DNA from: Vulcanisaeta sp. UBA163
GTDB lineage: Archaea > Thermoproteota > Thermoprotei > Thermoproteales > Thermocladiaceae
Direction of reading: 5' to 3'
DNA length: 5,157 nt
NCBI GenBank assembly: GCA_002496475.1
Contig: DAJV01000040.1
Span: 405-5,561, forward strand
Shown in pieces: positions 1 to 4,762 of the stretch. Each line of letters opens with the position of its first letter. The first letter of the stretch is position 1. The notes beneath the pieces were generated by a model, which ran no database searches, had not been told where the DNA came from, and worked only from the letters and a program-made list of their open reading frames with translations. The translations under genes and the position numbers were made by a program.

Positions 1-33
1 GATAAGAGGCAATAATCGCATGATCTCTAAAGG

Positions 34-43
34 TATTAAAATA
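34..43 (+). promoter_or_regulatory. TATA-like box for the first gene
   Basis: TATTAAAATA lies inside the near-symmetric GGTATTAAAATACC (33-45 region), centred about 28 nt upstream of ATG 67. This fits an archaeal TBP site driving a leaderless mRNA and decides the start chosen for the first gene. Because the box is symmetric it might also serve the minus strand, but too little sequence lies to the left to tell. Confidence 0.5.
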
Positions 44-66
44 CCATGTTATTTTTCTTTATTTTA

Positions 67-297
67 ATGACCAATGATAACGAGTTAATAAGGGAGTTAA
101 GGGACTTAAGTGGTGATCTACGGGGCTTGGCTGCCAAGGCCGTAATTAACTATATATTAGTTGAACTCAGTGAGATCAACTCCGTGGGTAGGGAGGAGCT
201 TGAGGAAATTTTGTTAAATGCAATGAAACTAATTGAGATTGAGGAAAGGGATATCAGCAGGGTTAAGGAGTTGATCATGGGGCTGAGGAATAAATGA
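67..297 (+). CDS. Small hypothetical protein upstream of nucS
   Basis: This encodes a 76-residue, strongly charged and probably all-helical protein with many Glu/Arg/Lys and regularly spaced Leu/Ile, and no Cys or membrane segment. I do not recognise a family. An in-frame ATG at 46 would add seven residues (MLFFFIL). I prefer ATG 67 because the TATA-like box at 34-43 is centred about 28 nt upstream of it, the spacing expected for a leaderless crenarchaeal transcript, and the 46 start would lie upstream of that transcription start. Its stop codon overlaps the next gene's start in an ATGA arrangement, so the two are almost certainly co-translated and may act together. The next-but-one gene is nucS, so a link to DNA repair is possible, but only from position. 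That it is a real gene is fairly sure; its function is unknown. Confidence 0.72.
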   Translation: MTNDNELIRELRDLSGDLRGLAAKAVINYILVELSEINSVGREELEEILLNAMKLIEIEERDISRVKELIMGLRNK

Positions 298-668
298 GCC
301 TTGTTTACTTGATAAGGTGGGAAAAATGCCTTGATGATCTTTTAAACGCTTACAATACGCACATACTTAACGTCGGCAGTGACGGCATACTCATAAGTAC
401 TGATAATGATAAAGACCTGGTTATTAGGGCAATCAATGAAGGCTGTACAGCGTATGCTAGGCACTATAGGTTCAGGGTGATCAAGATGGGAAAGATTGAC
501 AACGTCTCAGATGCAATCAGACCATTTGATCTATGGGTCGAGAATGACTTACTCAATGTGGTTGTTAATCCACTAAGGCTTAGCACCCTTGACATTGCCA
601 GAATACTCTACAAATTGGACTTCGAACTAGAGTTGGTTAGCGAGGACGACGTGGAATTCACAGAATAA
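294..668 (+). CDS. Hypothetical protein, translationally coupled, upstream of nucS
   Basis: This encodes a 124-residue soluble, acidic protein of unknown family. The pattern suggests a mixed alpha/beta fold: an N-terminal strand (LVYLIRW), a strand-turn near residues 24-36, a helix near 40-50, a basic strand (YRFRVIKMG, about residues 58-66), and an acidic C-terminal tail rich in Glu/Asp. I see no catalytic motif, zinc ligands or membrane segment. Its ATG overlaps the upstream TGA (ATGA), and a GAGG at 285-288, five bases before the start, could act as an internal ribosome binding site. Both point to coupled translation with the preceding gene. nucS starts 42 nt after its stop on the same strand, so all three may share an mRNA. 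Function cannot be assigned from sequence; gene status is well supported by length and operon context. Confidence 0.75.
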   Translation: MSLVYLIRWEKCLDDLLNAYNTHILNVGSDGILISTDNDKDLVIRAINEGCTAYARHYRFRVIKMGKIDNVSDAIRPFDLWVENDLLNVVVNPLRLSTLDIARILYKLDFELELVSEDDVEFTE

Positions 669-678
669 GGCAGGAAAA

Positions 679-688
679 CTCTTATGTC
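679..688 (+). promoter_or_regulatory. Possible weak TATA box for nucS
   Basis: CTCTTATGTC, preceded by A-rich bases that could be a BRE, is centred about 27 nt upstream of ATG 711. The spacing suits a leaderless nucS transcript. The match to a TATA box is poor, and nucS could instead be read from the upstream operon. Confidence 0.3.
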
Positions 689-710
689 TAGGTAGTACAG
701 TGGTACTGCA

Positions 711-1484
711 ATGGGTATAACGAGGTTCATTGACAATGGAGGACAAACACCCGACCTAGATGCCCTAGTCGACCCAGCACCAATGGAGGCCCTCAAGCTC
801 ATTAACCTCAGGAAGAGCACGCACGTGTTACTTATTTACGGCGATATGGTTGCTTCATACGAGGGCAGGGCTAAGTCACAGCTTGAGGATTTAATGCCTA
901 GACTCGTAATTTCAAAACCTGACGGAACTTTCATGGTTCATGAATCTAACAAGGAAAAGCCAAGACTGTGGAATCCCCCACCCTCTACGTTGTATGTCTC
1001 AATGAACTTGGGCATACTAACCCTTAGGAGTGTTAGGGTTAATCCTAGAGAGGTGGTTATTGTGGATATTCCTGTTATTAGGTTTGTGGGCGCCGTGAGA
1101 CTTGGCGTTACGTCTAATTACAGAGTGTTTGGTACAGAGGATGACTTGGTGAACGCCATAGTCAATAACCCTAGCATTGTTGAGGATGACCTGCAGGTAA
1201 TTGCCAGAGAATACCACACGATTGTTGGCGACATAGACATACTTGGCAGGGACTCCAGGGGTAATTTGGTGGTCATTGAATGCAAGAGGAACCAGGCCGG
1301 TCCTGAGGCCGTTAATCAGCTTAAGCGTTACGTTGAGCACCTGAGCCAGAAAGAGGGAAGGAGCGTGAGGGGGATATTGGTTGCCCCATCTATATCGTCT
1401 ACTGCCTACCGTTATTTGAGACAGTACGGCCTTGAGTTCAGGCGCGCCCAGAGGAGTAATTCACTGGGTCTCAGTCCACCTTAA
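711..1484 (+). CDS. nucS: Endonuclease NucS/EndoMS (mismatch-specific)
   Basis: This is a 257-residue NucS family endonuclease, close to the usual length (about 250 in Pyrococcus). NucS/EndoMS dimers cut both strands around mismatches such as G-T and G-G, giving a non-MutS mismatch repair route in many archaea and in Actinobacteria, usually working with the sliding clamp. The N-terminal DNA-binding half contains YEGRA (50-54) and RLWNPP (85-90), which correspond to the Arg and Trp residues that grip flipped bases. The C-terminal RecB-like nuclease half has GDIDIL (173-178), then VVIECKR (187-193) and QLKRY (203-207). Candidate catalytic residues are D176, E190, K192, Q203 and Y207, with the same spacing as D160/E174/K176/Q187/Y191 of P. 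abyssi NucS as I recall it. An in-frame TAG at 693-695 makes ATG 711 the first possible start. The C-terminus shows no clear PCNA-interacting box. Its last 14 bp overlap a convergent minus-strand reading frame. Confidence 0.95.
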   Translation: MGITRFIDNGGQTPDLDALVDPAPMEALKLINLRKSTHVLLIYGDMVASYEGRAKSQLEDLMPRLVISKPDGTFMVHESNKEKPRLWNPPPSTLYVSMNLGILTLRSVRVNPREVVIVDIPVIRFVGAVRLGVTSNYRVFGTEDDLVNAIVNNPSIVEDDLQVIAREYHTIVGDIDILGRDSRGNLVVIECKRNQAGPEAVNQLKRYVEHLSQKEGRSVRGILVAPSISSTAYRYLRQYGLEFRRAQRSNSLGLSPP

Positions 1485-1893
1485 TTACAGGGATCATAAC
1501 CACGGTTGTACTGATTACCTGGGCTGCAGTGACCATGAAGCCAGCCAACATAATTAAGTGCTGGTAAAGCAAACCGCTGGCAATGAGTAATGCATATGCG
1601 ATCAACACCATGAAGCCAATAACCAATGATCAACACGTGGCATGCATAAGCAAGCCCCTAAGCCCACCAAGTGAGGGTTTACCAACCAACACCATGACTA
1701 CCAGGATTGATAAGTCAATGATCAAAGGTACCAGGTTCAAACCAACACTACCAATGAAGACCACGAATCGTGAGTACATGCTAAGCCAATCACTGAGCCA
1801 GGGCATATCACCAACAGCGGGCTGAACTCACGAGTAAAATAGGTAGAGTAGCACGATCAAACATGCAATAGCGGCACTCGTCAAAAACCTCAT
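1471..1893 (-). pseudogene. Four-helix membrane protein frame with two in-frame TGA codons
   Basis: Reading the minus strand from ATG 1893 gives 140 codons in one unbroken frame except for TGA at 1830-1828 (codon 22) and TGA at 1632-1630 (codon 88). It ends at TGA 1473-1471. There is no frameshift and no internal TAA or TAG. The product would have four hydrophobic segments: about codons 4-20 (AAIACLIVLLYLF), 43-70 (FVVFIGSVGLNLVPLIIDLS...), 89-109 (LVIGFMVLIAYALLIASGLL) and 113-136. I do not recognise the family. A TATA-like box sits about 26 nt upstream of the ATG, so the promoter looks intact. The simplest reading is a recently inactivated gene in which two codons, perhaps TGG (Trp) or CGA (Arg), became TGA by single transitions. 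Stop-codon readthrough cannot be excluded, but TGA is a normal stop for neighbouring genes, and this frame itself uses TGG for Trp. A shorter product from ATG 1806 to the TGA at 1630 (58 residues) is also possible. The plus-strand frame over this stretch has poor protein character. Confidence 0.62.
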
Positions 1894-1915
1894 GAGTGAA
1901 TATACCGAATAAGGG

Positions 1916-1921
1916 ATTAAA
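1916..1921 (-). promoter_or_regulatory. TATA-like box for the broken membrane-protein frame
   Basis: On the minus strand TTTAAT lies within CCATTTAATCCC, centred about 26 nt before ATG 1893. This is the spacing of a leaderless archaeal promoter and suggests the disrupted frame may still be transcribed. Confidence 0.4.
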
Positions 1922-1989
1922 TGGCTTACCCAATGAGGGCATGGTTAAGTACATGAATCATTGAGGCATTGGTTGCCAGCGTCTTTACC

Positions 1990-2008
1990 TTAAACAGGGG
2001 ATGTTTAA
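1990..2008. repeat. Inverted repeat TTAAACA-GGGGA-TGTTTAA
   Basis: A perfect 7-bp inverted repeat has a 5-base loop. With a one-base bulge it extends outward (CCTT at 1988-1991, AAAGG at 2007-2011) to a stem of about 9-10 bp. It could be an RNA hairpin or a regulator site. It lies about 15 nt beyond the stop of the possible minus-strand micro-ORF and about 100 bp upstream of the broken membrane-protein frame. Confidence 0.5.
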
Positions 2009-2127
2009 AGGGCGGTTTTACATTCAATTCATCAACGACATGAAAGGATCAAAGAATGTCCAGATACAGACATGCACTGCGCAAACCACGAAATATGTCA
2101 TGACTAATCGTAAGGTTCTTTTTCAAT

Positions 2128-2142
2128 TATAGGAAGCCTATA
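2128..2142. repeat. Inverted repeat TATAGG-AAG-CCTATA
   Basis: A perfect 6-bp inverted repeat has a 3-base centre. It overlaps the TATAATT box that would serve the possible micro-ORF at 2101, so it could be an operator-like site. A 6-bp palindrome in AT-rich DNA can also arise by chance. Confidence 0.35.
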
Positions 2143-2185
2143 TTAATTAGTTTAATTGATTTAGCTATCCCAACCAGTGAATATC

Positions 2186-2225
2186 CTAGGCAGCATCTAC
2201 TTAGTTAACTAAAGGCCTTGCCTAG
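2186..2225 (-). repeat. Nested hairpin just after the membrane-protein gene
   Basis: CTAGGCA (2186-2192) pairs with TGCCTAG (2219-2225). Between them is the perfect 12-bp palindrome TTAGTTAACTAA (2201-2212), followed by AAGGCCTT (2212-2219). The structure begins three bases past the stop of the minus-strand membrane gene, so it would form at the 3' end of its mRNA and may affect termination or stability. No T-run follows on the minus strand, so it is not a standard intrinsic terminator. Confidence 0.5.
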
Positions 2226-2227
2226 CG

Positions 2228-2779
2228 TCATGATATTGCCGCGAGTAGTATTAGGAAGACTATACTTAGTATGATAGATGTTATGTACCAACGTAAGGAT
2301 AGAATGACTAAGCCCTTGAATAGCCTATTCCTTGCATAGTTTATTAGTAGCAGTACGAAAAGCAAGCCGTCGGTTGATGGTATTGCTATGATTATTGATA
2401 GTATTATTGTTTCGGCCATTATGGACGTGGCCTCAGTATTGGGGACCGCGTTTGTTGCTATTCCGTAAAGCGCCCATTGAGTTGCCGTATTCCATATACC
2501 ATATAATGGTATTAATGATGGACCTAGACTCGTCATAAAGCCTGTTAATTCGTAGGAGAATACTGCTATTTGAGATATTGAGGCCAGGTCATTTCTCTCT
2601 GCCTGTTCCTGGTTTATAACCTGGTTTATTTCAGTTGCAAATTTCTGGCTGGGTTTCACGGCATAACCTAGGAAGTAAGCAGCTAGAAAAAGCAAGAGTA
2701 GGACTAGGAAAAGGTATATTCTGAATCTTCCCAGTTTACCCATTACTGAGATTCTTATCCTATCTTCCTGTGTTAGCAT
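2228..2779 (-). CDS. Integral membrane protein, possibly SpoIIM-like
   Basis: This encodes a 183-residue membrane protein with a short basic cytoplasmic N-terminus and a first helix at about residues 21-40. A polar outside loop rich in Gln/Asn/Glu follows (about 42-66). Further hydrophobic segments lie at about 70-92, 95-111, 122-147 and 158-182. The layout (helix, long polar loop, then SLIPLYGIWNTATQWALYG near residues 88-106, and IPSTDGLLFVLLL near 133-145) loosely resembles the SpoIIM/DUF95 membrane family seen in many archaea, but the key motifs are weak, so this is only a suggestion. It lies 48 nt downstream of the phosphoribosyltransferase on the same strand, with promoter-like boxes between. 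The start is uncertain: ATG 2779 gives 183 residues, and ATG 2743 (Met13) would give 171 without affecting the first helix. It is followed by a nested hairpin. Confidence 0.7.
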   Translation of the reverse strand: MLTQEDRIRISVMGKLGRFRIYLFLVLLLLFLAAYFLGYAVKPSQKFATEINQVINQEQAERNDLASISQIAVFSYELTGFMTSLGPSLIPLYGIWNTATQWALYGIATNAVPNTEATSIMAETIILSIIIAIPSTDGLLFVLLLINYARNRLFKGLVILSLRWYITSIILSIVFLILLAAIS

Positions 2780-2792
2780 TGGTAAATCAAAG

Positions 2793-2809
2793 TTATAAAC
2801 TTTAAAAAT
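2793..2809 (-). promoter_or_regulatory. Promoter-like double TATA region for the membrane protein
   Basis: On the minus strand ATTTTTAAAG (about 2800-2809) is followed by GTTTATAAC (2792-2800). The first box is centred about 26 nt before ATG 2779 and would suit a leaderless mRNA from it. The second is the better BRE/TATA match (AAAG then TTTATAA), but it is only about 17 nt from ATG 2779 and would place the transcript start just inside the frame, favouring ATG 2743. Confidence 0.45.
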
Positions 2810-2827
2810 GATTACTCTCTCATCAAT

Positions 2828-3523
2828 TCAGACTTTTAAGAGTATATGCTCAACACCATCCTTATTAGTCCTAATTATGACGCCTTGTTTCTCAAGGCTC
2901 CTGAGAGCTAGGTCTATGTACGTTACCTTAACCTTGAGGACCTCATCGCCATACCACTCAACCATCCTATTAACTATCTCATTCAGCGTCCACTCCATCT
3001 TACCACCCTTGTATTCCTCAAGTAATATTCTCTTTATGAAATTAGTCATGTCCTCAGTGACGTTCCATGGGTAGACAAACCAAACCCAATCCCTTACCTC
3101 AATGGCCCAGTAGTCAGGTTTGAACTTGGCGATGGTTGATATCCATTGAAGCGCTGCCGTTTTCACCTCCACATTTCTGTTATTACGCTCTATATACTCC
3201 TTGGCTAACTGTATGGAGTCACCTGTGTCTACAATATCATCAATTACAAGGATCCTCCTTCCACTTAAGTCAACAGAGGGTGGGTACTTAATGTATGCCT
3301 TCTCGGTAACCTGCGCTGTGGAGGGCCAGTGAACCACTTGAATGCTTATCAAGTCAGTAATGCCTAGGTAGTCACAGATTAACCTCGCCGGTGCGTAACC
3401 GCCCCTGGCTATCGCGACCACGATGTCGGGCAACCATCCTGAATCTCTTATTTTTATTGACAGTACTCTAGCCCACTCAGTTATCTCATCCCAACTAACA
3501 AGCCTTATTGGTACCTTAACCAC
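2828..3523 (-). CDS. Purine-type phosphoribosyltransferase with C-terminal winged-helix-like extension
   Basis: This 231-residue type I phosphoribosyltransferase transfers the phosphoribosyl group of PRPP to a base, most likely a 6-oxopurine (hypoxanthine/xanthine/guanine) in purine salvage, as in the COG2236 proteins of Sulfolobus. The PPi-binding loop is IARGGYAP (38-45). The PRPP motif is ILVIDDIVDTGDS (91-103), with the acidic pair D95/D96. The aromatic WVWFVYPWN segment (146-154) is where the base is stacked in this family. Residues from about 176 to 231 form an extra domain, predicted as three helices plus a short beta wing (GVIIRTNKDGVEHILLKV), and could bind DNA. The start is GTG at 3523-3521; the next upstream in-frame codons lead to a TAG with no other start, and a good TATA box lies about 30 nt upstream. 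It stops 48 nt before the membrane protein gene on the same strand and diverges from the EamA transporter. Substrate choice is inferred. Confidence 0.9.
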   Translation of the reverse strand: MVKVPIRLVSWDEITEWARVLSIKIRDSGWLPDIVVAIARGGYAPARLICDYLGITDLISIQVVHWPSTAQVTEKAYIKYPPSVDLSGRRILVIDDIVDTGDSIQLAKEYIERNNRNVEVKTAALQWISTIAKFKPDYWAIEVRDWVWFVYPWNVTEDMTNFIKRILLEEYKGGKMEWTLNEIVNRMVEWYGDEVLKVKVTYIDLALRSLEKQGVIIRTNKDGVEHILLKV

Positions 3524-3548
3524 GTTTTTTGATAATTCCTATGACTGA

Positions 3549-3557
3549 TTTATAAAT
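3549..3557 (-). promoter_or_regulatory. TATA box of the phosphoribosyltransferase
   Basis: On the minus strand GAAATTTATAAAT gives a clear BRE-plus-TATA pattern, centred about 30 nt upstream of the GTG start at 3523. It implies a leaderless or nearly leaderless transcript and supports the GTG as the true start. Confidence 0.6.
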
Positions 3558-3586
3558 TTCATGTTCACACACAGGAACAACACTAA

Positions 3587-3600
3587 TTTAATACTTTAGA
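3587..3600 (+). promoter_or_regulatory. Possible TATA region of the EamA transporter
   Basis: TTTAATACTTTAGA contains two weak TATA-like elements 30-43 nt before ATG 3630. This implies a short leader, and an AGGT at 3619-3622 is placed seven bases before that ATG as a possible ribosome binding site. The 106-bp region is shared with the divergent phosphoribosyltransferase promoter. Confidence 0.3.
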
Positions 3601-3629
3601 ACAGTACAACTTTAGTTTAGGTCTTATCT

Positions 3630-4499
3630 ATGCTGGTTAGGTACTACATGTCGCTTGCCGTAGCGGTAGTGGCGATATCCTGGGCCTCAATACTAATATT
3701 ACTCTCAGGCGCTCAGTCAATAGCCGTGGCCTTCTGGAGAACGGCCATAGCAGCTGTAGTTCTATCACCACTATTGATAGTGGAGAGAAGAAATAACACA
3801 TATGCACTGACTAGAGGCGAGGCATTACTCATCGTGGTTAGTGGCATTGCATTAGCCGCACACTTCATGACCTGGATCGAGAGCTTATACCTAACCACCG
3901 TTGCTGCGAGCACAACGTTGGTATCCACATACCCAATATTCACGTTAGCAATGGGACGACTAATAGGTGAAAGGGCAGGTAGACGCTCAGTAATTGGTGT
4001 ATTAGCAGCATTCCTAGGCATTGTGTTGATTACCGTCCCCGAGTTCTACATAAACCTGAGAGCATTAACGGGTGACTTACTTGCCCTGATTGGTGCGGTT
4101 TCTGGAGCCGTGTATTTCATGATAGGTAGGGTGATTAGGGTAAGGACATCCCTAGCCATGTACACAGTGCCTGTTTATGGCACCGCAGCCCTCATCACAC
4201 TATCCACTGGCTTATCGCTGCACGTGAAACTTTGGCCATACCCACCATATACGTGGTTCTACATAATAATGATAGTGCTCGGCCCCATGCTACTTGGCCA
4301 TACATTGTTAAATTACTCGCTTAGGTACTCAAGGGCTATAACAGTAACAACATCGACCCTGGGCGAACCAATTGGTGCCTCATTACTAGCCTTGTTACTA
4401 TTTCACCAGGTTCCTCGGCTGTTAACCGTGGTTGGTATCGCAGCTACATTGTTCGGAATATACATGGTTATTTCTGAGGAAAGACCTGGAGTTGGTTAA
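3630..4499 (+). CDS. EamA/DMT-family membrane transporter
   Basis: This 289-residue protein has about ten membrane helices arranged as two EamA repeats (about residues 7-135 and 150-282), the standard length and layout of the drug/metabolite transporter superfamily (RhaT/EamA type). The repeats show family features: FWRTAIAAVVLSPLL (35-49) in helix 2, SLYLTTVAASTTLVSTYPIF (85-104) across helices 3-4 followed by GRLIGER, and in the second half TTSTLGEPIGASLLALLLF (240-258) ending in HQVP. Such proteins export or import small metabolites such as amino acids or nucleobase-like compounds; the substrate cannot be read from sequence. Sharing a divergent intergenic region with a purine phosphoribosyltransferase makes a purine-related substrate thinkable but unproven. 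An alternative start at ATG 3648 (Met7) also has an AGGT five bases upstream (3639-3642) and would remove only six residues before the first helix. Confidence 0.92.
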   Translation: MLVRYYMSLAVAVVAISWASILILLSGAQSIAVAFWRTAIAAVVLSPLLIVERRNNTYALTRGEALLIVVSGIALAAHFMTWIESLYLTTVAASTTLVSTYPIFTLAMGRLIGERAGRRSVIGVLAAFLGIVLITVPEFYINLRALTGDLLALIGAVSGAVYFMIGRVIRVRTSLAMYTVPVYGTAALITLSTGLSLHVKLWPYPPYTWFYIIMIVLGPMLLGHTLLNYSLRYSRAITVTTSTLGEPIGASLLALLLFHQVPRLLTVVGIAATLFGIYMVISEERPGVG

Positions 4500-4749
4500 T
4501 GCCTTATTCCTGTTTTTGATCTCATTATTTTACAAGCTAACCTTGTTGAGCATGAAGGACCACGATCCCGCCACAAAGAGCAAGGCCCTAAGTGGATTAT
4601 TGTAGTAATGATAAAAACGAAAGCAAACTCCAGCCTCTTTGAGGAGGAGTAGCCTTTTTAACACAGTCTCAGTTTCCCCTCCAGCGGCCTCGGGGACCGT
4701 GGGCTAATTTAGTACCATGAGGAACGGGGACCAATAATTACCACCATAC
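4500..4749. other. 250-bp stretch without a firm gene; possible mobile-element debris
   Basis: After the transporter the DNA changes from T-rich (4500-4540) to GC-rich (about 4670-4735). On the plus strand a frame from about 4621 reads KQTPASLRRSSLF...VSPPAASGTVG, a TAA, then FSTMRNGDQ and another TAA at 4735. This proline/arginine-rich tail could be a leftover of a transposon protein's C-terminus, but I cannot confirm that. On the minus strand GTG 4664 to TAA 4530 gives 44 residues with a hydrophobic stretch (LRALLFVAGSWSFML). Neither is safe as a gene. A small CCTC-TTT-GAGG hairpin at 4634-4644 precedes a T-run at 4655-4659. Confidence 0.35.
4512..4518 (+). terminator. T-run after the transporter gene
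   Basis: A GTTTTTG run lies about 13 nt past the transporter's stop codon, in T-rich sequence. Archaeal polymerases can stop at such runs without a hairpin. It is short, so the call is weak. Confidence 0.25.
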
Positions 4750-4762
4750 ATGAACCATGTAT
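4746..4762. repeat. Inverted repeat ATACATG-AAC-CATGTAT
   Basis: A perfect 7-bp inverted repeat with a 3-base centre sits exactly where recognisable tnpB sequence begins. It could mark a rearrangement point or hairpin, or be chance, since the right arm encodes the conserved His-Val-Ser of the TnpB fragment. Confidence 0.35.

Larger units (their letters stand above)
1894..2227. other. 334-bp stretch without a convincing gene
   Basis: The AT-rich spacer between the broken membrane-protein frame and the next minus-strand gene holds three inverted repeats, listed separately. It also holds a possible minus-strand micro-ORF, ATG 2101 to TGA 2024 (25 residues, hydrophobic and Phe/Val-rich, starting MTYFVVCAVHV), with a TATAATT box (2125-2131) centred 27 nt upstream. 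Without homologues this micro-ORF is not safe to call a gene. I see no tRNA, C/D-box RNA signature or tandem repeat here. Confidence 0.5.

Noticed and set aside
1..21. Possible start of a divergent minus-strand gene at ATG 21
   Set aside because: Only seven codons are visible and the symmetric TATA-like box is too close (about 17 nt) for a leaderless start there.
1583..1825. Plus-strand 80-residue open frame
   Set aside because: It lies opposite the minus-strand membrane-protein frame; its Pro/Thr/Asn/Met-rich translation reads like an antisense shadow of hydrophobic codons and has no promoter or family features.
1471..1893. Selenoprotein interpretation of the two TGA codons
   Set aside because: Selenocysteine machinery is not known in Thermoproteales, no SECIS-like hairpin was seen, and the positions are next to or inside membrane segments without redox-type motifs.
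2020..2040. C/D-box guide RNA suggested by GTTGATGAA on the minus strand
   Set aside because: No CTGA D or D' box follows at the required distance.
4608..4652. Plus-strand 14-codon ORF (MIKTKANSSLFEEE)
   Set aside because: Too short, with no promoter or recognisable family feature.
4530..4664. Minus-strand 44-residue frame from GTG with a hydrophobic stretch
   Set aside because: It needs a GTG start, has no good promoter, and overlaps suspected transposon debris; mentioned in the region note but not called a gene.
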